Below, one piece after another: positions 44,030 through 52,901 of a DNA stretch of 64,000 nt. Numbering within the stretch: the first letter of the stretch is position 1; every line of letters begins with the position of its first letter. The notes under the pieces were generated by a model, which saw only the letters and a program-made list of their open reading frames with translations, did no database searches and was not told where the DNA came from. Source of the stretch: Algoriella xinjiangensis. GTDB lineage: Bacteria; Bacteroidota; Bacteroidia; Flavobacteriales; Weeksellaceae. The DNA lies in the NCBI RefSeq assembly GCF_900115015.1, contig NZ_FOUZ01000010.1, positions 103,652-167,651 of the forward strand, given 5' to 3'. The position numbers were made by a program, and so were the translations under genes.

Positions 44030-44635
44030 ATGACTCAGAACATTTCTGAACTAAATTTAGCGCCAATTTCTAATGAAAAATTTGTTGATTTCATCAATCT
44101 TCAATTGCCTATTGTAAACAAAGATTTAGAAAATCAAATAATTGAAGAATTCAAAATTAGGAATTTAGATTTTCGTCATTTGTATAATTCAAAAACAAAT
44201 GATTTGAATATTAAACTTCCTTTGTCTTTAATAGACGGTTGTTTGTTTGAGCGCAATATCCCGAAACCGCCATTAGTTGGTAATTTTTATCCAATTGTTA
44301 ATCGTTTAAAAAGTTTTTTAATCAATACGCAAGAACTTCAAAATAAAAAGTTTAAAACGTTTGATTATATTTTTGATCAGTTGTTTTTGACAAAAGATTT
44401 AATTACGGTTATTTCACAAGAAGATATTTCGCAATTAACAGAAAATGATGTTTTTATCTGTTTTAAAAATAGTCAACAACAATTTCCAAATCAAGAAATT
44501 TTAAAAATTATTCCGTCTAAAAATTATCTTGTAACAATAGATAAAGGCAATTATTATAGAGGTTTAAAAAGTGTTTCTATTTATCAAAACAACCAAATTA
44601 TTTCAGAATTAAATTTAGTTAATCCAGCTATTTAA
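44030..44635 (+). CDS. Unrecognised 201-aa protein
   Basis: Soluble, no signal peptide or helix; begins MTQNISELNLAPISNEKFVD and contains LPLSLIDGCLFERNIPKPPL and IIPSKNYLVTIDKGNYYRGL. No family was recognised. It follows the structured leader and precedes a PaaI-type thioesterase by 23 bases, so it is probably the first gene of that transcript and the direct target of any leader control. Codon use resembles its neighbours. Confidence 0.6.
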   Translation: MTQNISELNLAPISNEKFVDFINLQLPIVNKDLENQIIEEFKIRNLDFRHLYNSKTNDLNIKLPLSLIDGCLFERNIPKPPLVGNFYPIVNRLKSFLINTQELQNKKFKTFDYIFDQLFLTKDLITVISQEDISQLTENDVFICFKNSQQQFPNQEILKIIPSKNYLVTIDKGNYYRGLKSVSIYQNNQIISELNLVNPAI

Positions 44636-44658
44636 GACTTTTTATTTAATTTTACGAA

Positions 44659-45081
44659 ATGACGCCAGAAAAAAAACAATTAGTCGAAGCAAGTTTTAAT
44701 CGATCAGAAACATTAAAGTTTTATAACGCTACGTTAATGGAAATTGAGACCGATTTTGTTTCGATTAAAATTCCAAAACAAGAAATGATGACGCGAAAAG
44801 ATGGTATGTTTAATGGTGCGATGATTGCTTCTTTGGTTGATGTTTCGTCTGGTTATGCCGCGGTTAGCCATTACGAAGACGATTGTTATGTTGTAACGGT
44901 TGAGTTAAAAGTAAATTATTTGCGCCCAGCAATTGGCGATTTTTTACTATCGAAAGCGTATGTATTGAAAGGTGGAAAAAAAATAAGTGCAATTAGAACC
45001 GAGATTTTTGCCGTTGACGAAATTTCTGGAAAAGAAACGCATGCTGCAACTTCTTTGGTTACAATGATGCGCATCAAATAA
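44659..45081 (+). CDS. PaaI-family acyl-CoA thioesterase (hotdog fold)
   Basis: 140 aa, a single hotdog domain. The active-site region MFNGAMIASLVDVSSGYAA has the Asn-Gly and Asp positions of PaaI-type enzymes, followed by VVTVELKVNYLRPAIGDFL. It would hydrolyse an acyl- or aryl-CoA in the cytoplasm. Second gene after the structured leader. Its stop abuts the stop of the convergent AraC gene with no terminator between. Confidence 0.85.
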   Translation: MTPEKKQLVEASFNRSETLKFYNATLMEIETDFVSIKIPKQEMMTRKDGMFNGAMIASLVDVSSGYAAVSHYEDDCYVVTVELKVNYLRPAIGDFLLSKAYVLKGGKKISAIRTEIFAVDEISGKETHAATSLVTMMRIK

Positions 45082-45873
45082 TCAGGATTTTATTGAATTA
45101 ACAAATTCATTTGGGCGAACTTGTAACAACTGATAAAAACTATTGCTAAAAGCTTGTAAACTTTTGTAACCTACTTTATAAGCCACTTCGGCAATTGTAA
45201 TCTTCTGTTCGCCTAAAAACTCAATGCTTCTAATTATTCGTATTAATTGCAAATATTTACTTGCCGTTAAACCTGTTTCTTTCTTAAATAATCGTTCCAT
45301 TGTTCGTAACGACATCGAATAATTTTGCGCCAATTCTTCAAACAAAATAGTTGACGAAAAATTTTCTTGTAAAAAAACACAAACTGCATACAATCTATCA
45401 TCTTTTGGTACAGTTAATCCTAATTTCATAGAACTTGTCCAAAAAGAAGGCATTTCGTATAAAATTGCTTTCAAAAACAATTGTTCTTCAAATTTTTCTT
45501 CTTCTTGTTTACTCCATTTACTCGCGTAAAAAAGCATTTCTTTGAGTACAGTTGGCACAGAAAAAATTCTGACTTCATTATAAAAATCCTCTTTATCATC
45601 TTCCAATTCAAAGAAAATAGTCATTAATCGAATTGATTCTAAAGTTGTTTTTGTTTTGTGTAATTTATTTGTCGGTATCCAAACAGCATGATTTTGAGGC
45701 AATAAAAACACCTCATCATCTACAAACAAATGCTGATAACCTTCTGCTACATACGCCAATTGCGCACGTTGATGCGAATGAAATTCATCTTCATGCTTCC
45801 AATCATCTTCATACCAAACGTAATATTTTTTTGGAATTGAATCTAAAATTGAATGTTCTTGACTATTGTACAT
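45082..45873 (-). CDS. AraC-family regulator with cupin sensor domain
   Basis: 263 aa. N-terminal cupin (EFHSHQRAQLAYVAEGYQHL, residues about 30-95) and C-terminal double helix-turn-helix (LAQNYSMSLRTMERLFKKE and ITIAEVAYKVGYKSLQAFSN). It is divergent from an MFS transporter, with overlapping promoter regions, so it most likely controls that transporter. Confidence 0.9.
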   Translation of the reverse strand: MYNSQEHSILDSIPKKYYVWYEDDWKHEDEFHSHQRAQLAYVAEGYQHLFVDDEVFLLPQNHAVWIPTNKLHKTKTTLESIRLMTIFFELEDDKEDFYNEVRIFSVPTVLKEMLFYASKWSKQEEEKFEEQLFLKAILYEMPSFWTSSMKLGLTVPKDDRLYAVCVFLQENFSSTILFEELAQNYSMSLRTMERLFKKETGLTASKYLQLIRIIRSIEFLGEQKITIAEVAYKVGYKSLQAFSNSFYQLLQVRPNEFVNSIKS

Positions 45874-45899
45874 TTTGTCGTTTTAAATGTAATTATTGA

Positions 45900-45907
45900 C
45901 AAATTTA
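45900..45907 (-). promoter_or_regulatory. Predicted -7 element of the AraC gene
   Basis: TAAATTTG (minus strand 45907-45900), exact TAnnTTTG match; leader of about 20 nt. Confidence 0.45.
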
Positions 45908-45923
45908 TGTAAATAACCACAAT

Positions 45924-45931
45924 TATCTTTG
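45924..45931 (+). promoter_or_regulatory. Predicted -7 element of the MFS gene
   Basis: TATCTTTG, exact TAnnTTTG match, only 4 bases before the MFS ATG (45936), so the mRNA would be leaderless. Confidence 0.4.
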
Positions 45932-45935
45932 TATC

Positions 45936-47150
45936 ATGCAAAATGAAACAAATAATACAGCTCAAAATAAATCAAATTATATTGGTATTACACTTTCTGT
46001 TTTAGGAATAATATTAGTTGCAAGTAACTTACGTTCGCCATTAACAGCGGTTGGACCTGTGCTAGATGAAATTGCTTCTCAATTACATTTAACTAAAACG
46101 GAAGCTGGTTTTTTAACTGCAATACCTCTTTTCGTTTTTGCAGCTTTTTCTGTTTTAATCGGAAAATTTTCCATTAAATACCGAATAGAAAAATTGGTTT
46201 TCATTTCTTTAATTCTCCTAATTATTGGTTTGTATTTAAGAATTAACGACAGTATTTTTTCTCTATTTTTTGGTTCTGCTTTAGTTGGAATTGGAATTTG
46301 TATAGGAAATGTTGTAATGCCCGCTTTTATCAAAAAAGAATTTCCGAAAAAAGTTGGAATGATGACTGGCGTATATTCGGTTGGAATGAATTTAACCGCC
46401 GCATTTGCTGCTGGTTTTAGTATAAAAATTGGACAATGGACAACTATTGGATGGAAAGGTTCGCTAGGAATTTGGATTATTCCCGTCTTTATTACACTAC
46501 TTGTTTGGATTTTTCAATTGCTAAAAAAGGTAAATATTGTTTCTAAAAACACATCATCTAACACTTCTGAAGTTAACATTTATAAGTCAAAAATAGCTTG
46601 GAGTATTAGCTTTTTTATGGGCTTACAATCGCTAATTTATTATTGTATAATTGCGTGGCTACCTATTATTTTGATAAGTTATGGAATGAAAAAAGAAGAT
46701 GCTGGTTGGATATTATCTTACCTTCAGTTCGCCATGTTGCCCATAACTTTTGTCGGTCCAATTATCGCATCGCGTATGAAAAATCAAAAAATATTGATTT
46801 ATTTCATCAGTTTATGCTTTATAATCGCATTTTTATTGCTCAATTTTTACAATATAAAATTTGTTGTTTTAGCCGCTATTTTATTAGGAATTGCAAACGG
46901 ATTAGCATTTAGTTTGGTTATGCTTTTCTTCTCAATGCGCACAAAATCGCCAATATCAGCTGTCAAATTATCAGGAATGTCGCAATCTATCGGTTATTTA
47001 TTAGCAGGTTTTGGACCTCCAATTTTCGGAAAATTATTCGAACTCACAAATCAATGGGCTTATTCATTCTATTTTTTATTATTCATTTCCGTTATTCTTT
47101 GTTTTTCTGGCGTTTATGCTGCACAAAATAAAACAGTTGAAGAATTGTAA
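45936..47150 (+). CDS. CynX/NimT-type MFS transporter
   Basis: 404 aa with twelve helices. The N-terminal block VASNLRSPLTAVGPVLDEI and LTKTEAGFLTAIPLFVFAAF are characteristic of the CynX/NimT (cyanate, 2-nitroimidazole) subfamily. Substrate unknown. Divergent from the AraC-type gene that probably regulates it. Confidence 0.9.
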   Translation: MQNETNNTAQNKSNYIGITLSVLGIILVASNLRSPLTAVGPVLDEIASQLHLTKTEAGFLTAIPLFVFAAFSVLIGKFSIKYRIEKLVFISLILLIIGLYLRINDSIFSLFFGSALVGIGICIGNVVMPAFIKKEFPKKVGMMTGVYSVGMNLTAAFAAGFSIKIGQWTTIGWKGSLGIWIIPVFITLLVWIFQLLKKVNIVSKNTSSNTSEVNIYKSKIAWSISFFMGLQSLIYYCIIAWLPIILISYGMKKEDAGWILSYLQFAMLPITFVGPIIASRMKNQKILIYFISLCFIIAFLLLNFYNIKFVVLAAILLGIANGLAFSLVMLFFSMRTKSPISAVKLSGMSQSIGYLLAGFGPPIFGKLFELTNQWAYSFYFLLFISVILCFSGVYAAQNKTVEEL

Positions 47151-47236
47151 TCAAAACGTCTATTGTATCATTATTTAAATCAATTACAAACTAAAAATCT
47201 AACGTTAATTTTCGATTACATTTAATAAAAAAAGAT

Positions 47237-47917
47237 ATGAAAATTATAGAATTAGAACTAAAAACCAATAAATTAAACGAAAACAAACAGTTTTTTACTC
47301 AAATTTTAGAACTTGATTTGATTGAAAATTCTGAAAATTATTTTAGTGTTCAAATTGGTTGGACAAAATTAAAATTTATTACTTCTGACCAAGAAAATAT
47401 TTATCATTACAGTTTTTTGATTCCGAAAAATCAATTGCAAAATGCGTATAATTGGATGAAAAATAAAGTTGAAATTCTAGAAACTGAAAATAACAATGTG
47501 TTTAGTAATTTTGAAGCGTGGAATGCAAAATCATTTTATTTTTATGATGGATCAAATAATCTTGCAGAAATTATTATTCACGCTAATTTGGATAACGAAA
47601 GCAATCAACCTTTTGATGCTTCATCTATTCTAGGAATTAGCGAAATTGGTTTACCGACTTTAGAAATTGAAGAAATTAATCAACAAATAGAAAATGTAAC
47701 GAATTCTAAATTTTGGAAAGGAGATTTTGACGCATTTGGTACAAATGGTTCTGATGAAGGTAAAATTCTTCTTCCAAATTATAACATAAAAAAAACGTGG
47801 TATCCGACAGAAATTAAGATAAAATCAGCTCCTTTTCGAGCAATCATAAATGTAGAAAATAACACATATAAGCTGACTTTTAACAATCAACAACTAGAGA
47901 TTAACAACTATGATTAA
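47237..47917 (+). CDS. VOC (glyoxalase/bleomycin-resistance) family protein
   Basis: 226 aa. The first half is one vicinal-oxygen-chelate module (IIELELKTNKLNENKQFFTQ, FYFYDGSNNLAEIIIH). The second half resembles a diverged second module (GISEIGLPTLEIEEINQQIE). The final metal Glu is kept in LAEIIIH, but other ligands are unclear. Function unknown. Overlaps the GNAT gene by 8 bases. Confidence 0.75.
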   Translation: MKIIELELKTNKLNENKQFFTQILELDLIENSENYFSVQIGWTKLKFITSDQENIYHYSFLIPKNQLQNAYNWMKNKVEILETENNNVFSNFEAWNAKSFYFYDGSNNLAEIIIHANLDNESNQPFDASSILGISEIGLPTLEIEEINQQIENVTNSKFWKGDFDAFGTNGSDEGKILLPNYNIKKTWYPTEIKIKSAPFRAIINVENNTYKLTFNNQQLEINNYD

Positions 47918-48377
47918 ACTGCGAAAAGGAACACAAAATGATTTAGTAGAAATGCAAACGTTGTTTCTTGATACCATTCATATTGTTTGTAAAAATGATT
48001 ACTCCGAAAAACAACGAGAAGTTTGGTCTTCTTCGGTCGAAAATAAAGCACGTTGGCATTCTATTTTTGAGAATCAAATTGTTTTAATCGCCGAAATAAA
48101 CACTAAAATTGTTGGTTTTATTACTTTAGAAAATCATAATTATATCGATTTTTTATACGTACATCATAATTTTCAGCGAAAAGGAATTGCTTCGGAATTA
48201 TTGGTAAAAATAGAGAAAATTGCACTAAAAAATAACCAAAACCAATTATTTGCTGATGTTAGTATAACTGCAAAATCATTTTTTATATCGCATGGTTTTG
48301 ATGTAGTTAATTCTCAAAAAGTGATTCGAAAAAATGTCGAATTGACAAATTTTAAGATATCAAAAAATCTATTCTAA
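47910..48377 (+). CDS. GNAT-family N-acetyltransferase
   Basis: 155 aa. The acetyl-CoA-binding motif A appears as IDFLYVHHNFQRKGIASELL (Q/RxxGxG/A reads QRKGIA). Substrate unknown. It is translationally coupled to the VOC gene. Confidence 0.85.
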   Translation: MIKLRKGTQNDLVEMQTLFLDTIHIVCKNDYSEKQREVWSSSVENKARWHSIFENQIVLIAEINTKIVGFITLENHNYIDFLYVHHNFQRKGIASELLVKIEKIALKNNQNQLFADVSITAKSFFISHGFDVVNSQKVIRKNVELTNFKISKNLF

Positions 48378-48438
48378 TTATTTTTACTTTTCGAACAATA
48401 TTAATTGAATATCCTAAACAAAAATGGCAGTTGCGTTG

Positions 48439-48446
48439 TAACTTTG
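48439..48446 (+). promoter_or_regulatory. Predicted -7 element of the AEC transporter gene
   Basis: TAACTTTG, exact TAnnTTTG match, 19 bases before the ATG; no clear -33 element. Confidence 0.4.
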
Positions 48447-48465
48447 CACACAAAATAAGACCAAA

Positions 48466-49380
48466 ATGGTAAATTTTATTCTAATCGCAGTTTGTATAAT
48501 TGCTGGAATGATTTTTAAAGCAACAAAATCAATTCATCCCGACGCCCACAAAGGAATCAATACGTGGATTTTATATTTAGCATTACCCGCAGTTTCTTTT
48601 AAATATTTACCAAAAGTAGAATGGTCAAAAGAAATGCTTTTTCCTGTTGCAACTACTTTTTTGATAGCAATTGGAAGCTTATTTTTTATGAAATTTTACA
48701 GCAAAGCCAAAGGATATTCCGAACGTTCAAGACGTTCGTTAGAATTAGCAAGCGGTTACAGCAACACATCTTTCATCGGTTTTCCATTAATCAGCGCATT
48801 TTACGGCGAACAATATTTGAGCATCGCAATTATCTGCGACCAAACCATGTTTTTATGCTTATCTACAATCGGAATTATTTCTGCTTTAAAAGGCGGAAGC
48901 AACGGTTCTGGAGCAATTGATGTTAAATTTATATTGAAAAGATTATTCACTTTTCCTCCATTTTTAGGATGTATTGGCGCTTTAATTTTATCTCAATTTA
49001 TTGATTTAACACCCGCCGAACCATTTTTTGACAAACTTGCCGCAACCGTAGGTCCATTGGCTTTATTTTCGGTTGGTTTACAATTAAAATTTAATGGTTG
49101 GAGAAAATTATGGTCGCAAATATCTATGTCAATGTTGTACAAATTGATGATTGCTCCTGCTGTCGTAATGCTTTTAGCATTGATAATTGGAATAAAAGGC
49201 GACGTAGCTAAAATTACAATTTTTGAAGCTGCAATGCCAACGCTTGTTACGTCAAGTATTATTGCGGAACAGTTTAAACTCAACACAAAATTGACGAATT
49301 TGATTATAGGAATTAGTATAATTTTTGGATTTATAACGTCCTATTTTTGGTTCGAAATGATTCAATTTTTCATAAAATAA
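48466..49380 (+). CDS. AEC (auxin efflux carrier) family transporter
   Basis: 304 aa with about ten helices in two inverted halves. The first half has the conserved SGYSNTSFIGFPLISAFYG region and the second KITIFEAAMPTLVTSSIIA. Bacterial members move dicarboxylates such as malate or other organic acids. The substrate here is not known. Single gene with a terminator. Confidence 0.9.
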   Translation: MVNFILIAVCIIAGMIFKATKSIHPDAHKGINTWILYLALPAVSFKYLPKVEWSKEMLFPVATTFLIAIGSLFFMKFYSKAKGYSERSRRSLELASGYSNTSFIGFPLISAFYGEQYLSIAIICDQTMFLCLSTIGIISALKGGSNGSGAIDVKFILKRLFTFPPFLGCIGALILSQFIDLTPAEPFFDKLAATVGPLALFSVGLQLKFNGWRKLWSQISMSMLYKLMIAPAVVMLLALIIGIKGDVAKITIFEAAMPTLVTSSIIAEQFKLNTKLTNLIIGISIIFGFITSYFWFEMIQFFIK

Positions 49381-49411
49381 GAAAAGAGCTTTTGTAAAGC
49401 TCTTTTTTTTA
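49381..49411 (+). terminator. Bidirectional intrinsic terminator
   Basis: Stem AAAAGAGCTTT / AAAGCTCTTTT with T run; between the AEC gene (+) and the dienelactone hydrolase (-), touching the latter's stop codon. Confidence 0.85.
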
Positions 49412-50155
49412 TTTTAATACTTCTTTTAGAAACAATAAGGTATGTTGCCAAGATCTGTCCGCCATTGTTTTATTGTAATCTGCAGATTCTGGATTTGTAA
49501 AAGTATGTTTAGAATTTGCATACGTTATAAACTGCCAATCGGTTTTGCCTTCGTCCATTTCTTTGGTTAAATTAACAATATCTTCTTGTTTTACAGATTC
49601 ATCATTTGCAGGATGTTCTATTAAAATTTTTGCTTTTAAAGGAATATTTTTTCGAGAAATATCTTTCGCTAAACCACCGTGAATAGATACAACTCCTTGT
49701 ACAGGTAATTGCGCACGAGCAGCTTCTAAAGCGCCAGTTCCTCCAAAACAATATCCAATAATTGCAATTTTATTTGGGTTAACACCAGCTTTTATCATTT
49801 CTTTTAAAGCCAAATCAATTCGTTTTTGATATGCACCAAAATCAGACTTATATTTTCCAGCAATTTTAGCAGCAGAAGCATTGTCTGTTGGTATATTTCC
49901 TTCGCCATAAATATCAGCAATAAAAGCAACATATCCTTCTTTTGCTAAATCTGTTGCAGCTTGTTTGGCTTCGTTATCAATACCTTTCCAAGCTGGTAAA
50001 ATTAATACACCTGATAAATTTTTTGCTACATGATCAGTTATCATTCCGTTCAATTTTTGTTGTCCATCTTGATAGATAACCGTCTTCAAATTTTGTGCAT
50101 TTAAACTATTCATAAACAAAAAGATTAAGATAAAACAATTGATTATTTTCTTCAT
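49409..50155 (-). CDS. Dienelactone hydrolase family protein, exported
   Basis: 248 aa. Signal peptide CFILIFLFMNSLNAQ, then an alpha/beta-hydrolase with the DLH nucleophile motif IIGYCFGGTGALEAA (Cys in GYCFGG), the Asp region IEHPANDESVKQ and the final His in YANSKHTFTNP. Such enzymes cleave lactones or esters. Periplasmic location follows from the signal. Single gene. Confidence 0.9.
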   Translation of the reverse strand: MKKIINCFILIFLFMNSLNAQNLKTVIYQDGQQKLNGMITDHVAKNLSGVLILPAWKGIDNEAKQAATDLAKEGYVAFIADIYGEGNIPTDNASAAKIAGKYKSDFGAYQKRIDLALKEMIKAGVNPNKIAIIGYCFGGTGALEAARAQLPVQGVVSIHGGLAKDISRKNIPLKAKILIEHPANDESVKQEDIVNLTKEMDEGKTDWQFITYANSKHTFTNPESADYNKTMADRSWQHTLLFLKEVLK

Positions 50156-50259
50156 ATTCTTTATTTTAGATCATTATTTTTCTGAATTATTAAGTTATAA
50201 ATAACTATCTTTATTTAAGCTATAAACAGAGATTATTTAACATTTTTAGAAAAATTTAT

Positions 50260-50670
50260 ATGGAATTAATTACACTTAAAGTTTTTGATAGCCCAATTGA
50301 AGCACATATACTACGATCAAAATTAGAAAGTGAAGATATTGAATCGTTTGTATTTGATGAACATTCAGTTGGTATAAATATGCTTTATGCGCAGGCTATT
50401 GGTGGTGTTAAGCTAAAAATTAGAGAAACTGATTCTGAAAGAGCATTGTCTGTTTTAGAAGAAATAAATAATACAAAATATACCAATGATAACGAAGAAT
50501 TAATTATTTGTCCTACTTGTGGTGGTAACGATTTTTACACCAATTTTAAATCTTCGAAAGGTACAAAAGGATTAATATCTACTTTAACATCTTTCTTATT
50601 TTGGGTTTATCCTATTTATCAAAAAAATGTGTTGAAATGTAAAAATTGTGATACCGAAATTGATATGTAA
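50260..50670 (+). CDS. DUF2007 protein with zinc ribbon
   Basis: 136 aa. The N-terminal DUF2007 (putative signal-transducing) domain reads VFDSPIEAHILRSKLESEDI, VGGVKLKI-like GGVKLKIRETDSERAL. The C-terminal half has two Cys pairs, CPTCGG and CKNCD, separated by 41 residues, a likely zinc ribbon. A hydrophobic stretch lies between them (LTSFLFWVYPIY). Function unknown. Confidence 0.8.
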   Translation: MELITLKVFDSPIEAHILRSKLESEDIESFVFDEHSVGINMLYAQAIGGVKLKIRETDSERALSVLEEINNTKYTNDNEELIICPTCGGNDFYTNFKSSKGTKGLISTLTSFLFWVYPIYQKNVLKCKNCDTEIDM

Positions 50671-50673
50671 TCA

Positions 50674-50705
50674 CAAAAAAAGAGCAACAATTGCTTGCTG
50701 CTCTT
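50674..50705 (-). terminator. Intrinsic terminator of fabH
   Basis: On the minus strand AAGAGCA / TGCTCTT with a 12-base loop and seven T. No T run on the plus strand. Confidence 0.75.
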
Positions 50706-50731
50706 ACTGAACAAAAATATGATTAGATCGA

Positions 50732-51730
50732 TTAAATTGTCCAACGTAATAAACTTGCTCCCCAAGAGAAACCAGCTCCAAACGCAGTCAACATCAATAA
50801 ATCTCCTTTTTTAAGTTTTGATGTATTTTCCCAAATACATAGTGGTATTGTTGCTGCAATTGTATTTCCGTAATGCTCAATATTGACCAAAGTTTTACCT
50901 TCTTCAATTTTAATTTCATTTCCTACAGCATCAATAATTCGTTTATTTGCTTGATGTGGAACCAACCAATTTACATCATCTACAGAATAATCATTTCGGC
51001 TTAAAACATTCAAACATGTATCGCTCATCGATTGAATTGCATTTTTAAACACTACTTTTCCGTCTTGTTTGATGTAACGTTTTTCATCCAACAACAATTG
51101 CTCGCTAATTGGATGAAGAGATCCACCACCTTCAATATTCAAATATTCTTTACCAGTTCCGTTGCTCAATAATAATGCATCTAAAATAGCCACTTCGTTT
51201 GTTGGTTCAAGCCACACAACTCCTGCTCCATCTCCAAATAAAATATTTGTAGAACGATCATTAATATTAACATACGCACTGATTTTGTCTGCACCAATTA
51301 CCAAAATATTTTTGTAACGTTTTGTTTCTATCAACGAAGCCCCCATGTCTAAAGCATATAAAAAGCCAGAACAAGCGGCATTCATATCAAAAGCCCAAAC
51401 GTTTTCTATCCCTAATTTATCACAAATAATATTTGCCGTTGCAGGCATCAACATATCAGGCGTAGAAGTTGCAACTATTAAAGCATCAACATCTTGTATG
51501 TCTTTTTGGTAAGTTTCTATAAGATTAAGAATTGCGCTTACAGCCATATCCGAAGTTGCTAAACCATCTTCTAAAATACGACGTTCTTTGATTCCTGTTC
51601 GCTTAACAATCCATTCGTCCGAAGTTTCCGTAATTTTCTCTAAATCAGAATTAGTACGTTTATTTTCAGGCACATAACCACCAATTGCAGTTATTTGCGC
51701 ATATATTTTTTTATTAAAATCTACCTCCAT
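50732..51730 (-). CDS. fabH: 3-oxoacyl-ACP synthase III (ketoacyl-ACP synthase III)
   Basis: 332 aa from the ATG at 51730; a TTG at 51748 would add six residues. It starts fatty-acid synthesis by condensing an acyl-CoA with malonyl-ACP. The thiolase-fold triad is visible: Cys in NAACSGFLYALDMG near residue 115, His in VPHQANKRI near 250 and Asn in IEHYGNTIAATIPL near 280. Flavobacteria often carry several KAS III genes; this stand-alone copy, outside a plsX-fabH cluster, could serve branched-chain or special lipids. Confidence 0.93.
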   Translation of the reverse strand: MEVDFNKKIYAQITAIGGYVPENKRTNSDLEKITETSDEWIVKRTGIKERRILEDGLATSDMAVSAILNLIETYQKDIQDVDALIVATSTPDMLMPATANIICDKLGIENVWAFDMNAACSGFLYALDMGASLIETKRYKNILVIGADKISAYVNINDRSTNILFGDGAGVVWLEPTNEVAILDALLLSNGTGKEYLNIEGGGSLHPISEQLLLDEKRYIKQDGKVVFKNAIQSMSDTCLNVLSRNDYSVDDVNWLVPHQANKRIIDAVGNEIKIEEGKTLVNIEHYGNTIAATIPLCIWENTSKLKKGDLLMLTAFGAGFSWGASLLRWTI

Positions 51731-51907
51731 AAAATTCTTCTCAATCAAATTATCTAACGAATACCTCTAAAAACAGCGGTTTGATTAAATAAATTTTGAA
51801 GTACAAAGGTCTACTATGTTTAAGTAATAGGTTAGCTAAATAAACGGAATAAGTTGTCAAAAAGACGCATCGAAGAATTATTTTAATATTTAATGATAAT
51901 CAGATTT

Positions 51908-52801
51908 TTAATTATTTCCTTTGAAAGTACTCGGAGAAATACCCGCATAATTTTTAAAAAACTTACTAAAAACAGATGTATCTCCAAAATTTAAGTCAGT
52001 TACAACATCCGAAACACTAAATTTAGGATTTCTAAGCAATACTTTTGCCTCTAAAATAATCGCTTCTGCAATAATTTGTTTGGGCGATTTATTAAAAACT
52101 TCTACAATAATTTTGGTTAAATGTTTACGACTAATAAACATTTCATCTGCATAAAATTGCACATTGCGTTGACGTTTAAAATGCGTGGAAACCAAATATA
52201 AAAATTGCTTTGCCAATTCTTCTTTTCTAACTTCCTTAGTCGTATTTTTTGCCATTGCAAGTTGATTGTAATGGTTTCCTAATTCGTACATCAAAATAGA
52301 AAAATGATGTAAAACCAAATCCTTTGCAAAAATATTTTCGTTCTTAATCGTATACTTACTAATCTTATTTAGATTATATCGTAAATCACGTACAATTTTC
52401 TTGTCAAGTGAAATAATCTTAGGATACTTTGACGATAAAAATTCAACTAAATTATTTGATTTAACATGAAATCCAGCTTCAATAATCAATTCCGAATCAA
52501 TAAAAATTGCTTGAACAGAAAAATCATCTGAAAGTTCTAAAATCTCAAATAATTGCCCTGGTAAAACAACCATAATATCATCACGCTTAATCAAATTAGG
52601 TTCTAAATTAACCGCAATTTCGCACGTTCCAGCTGTAATCAAAATCAAGCCAAGCGACGAAAATTTATAGGGTTTATGTCGTACGAAATAGTAATTATTT
52701 TCTGGACCAATATCAAATATTGCCAAACGTCGATCCGAAACTTGCTCTCTATAAGTTCTTAAAATATCATTTAACGAATACAACTGTATATAATCACTCA
52801 T
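51908..52801 (-). CDS. AraC-family transcriptional regulator
   Basis: 297 aa. The N-terminal ligand domain is cupin-like (RLAIFDIGPENNYYFVRHKP, MVVLPGQLFEILELSDDFSV). The C-terminal double helix-turn-helix reads FYADEMFISRKHLTKIIVEV and FSVSDVVTDLNFGDTSVFSK, ending NYAGISPSTFK. It lies 100 bases downstream of the hydroxyacid reductase gene on the same strand; target unknown. Confidence 0.9.
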   Translation of the reverse strand: MSDYIQLYSLNDILRTYREQVSDRRLAIFDIGPENNYYFVRHKPYKFSSLGLILITAGTCEIAVNLEPNLIKRDDIMVVLPGQLFEILELSDDFSVQAIFIDSELIIEAGFHVKSNNLVEFLSSKYPKIISLDKKIVRDLRYNLNKISKYTIKNENIFAKDLVLHHFSILMYELGNHYNQLAMAKNTTKEVRKEELAKQFLYLVSTHFKRQRNVQFYADEMFISRKHLTKIIVEVFNKSPKQIIAEAIILEAKVLLRNPKFSVSDVVTDLNFGDTSVFSKFFKNYAGISPSTFKGNN

Positions 52802-52901
52802 TTTTTGGCTATCAAATTCTATACAATTTTACTTAAAAATATTCAATTAATTGTTAATAAATACGTCTTTTATTCCGTTATCTGCGTCTTTTAGAACAAT
52901 A

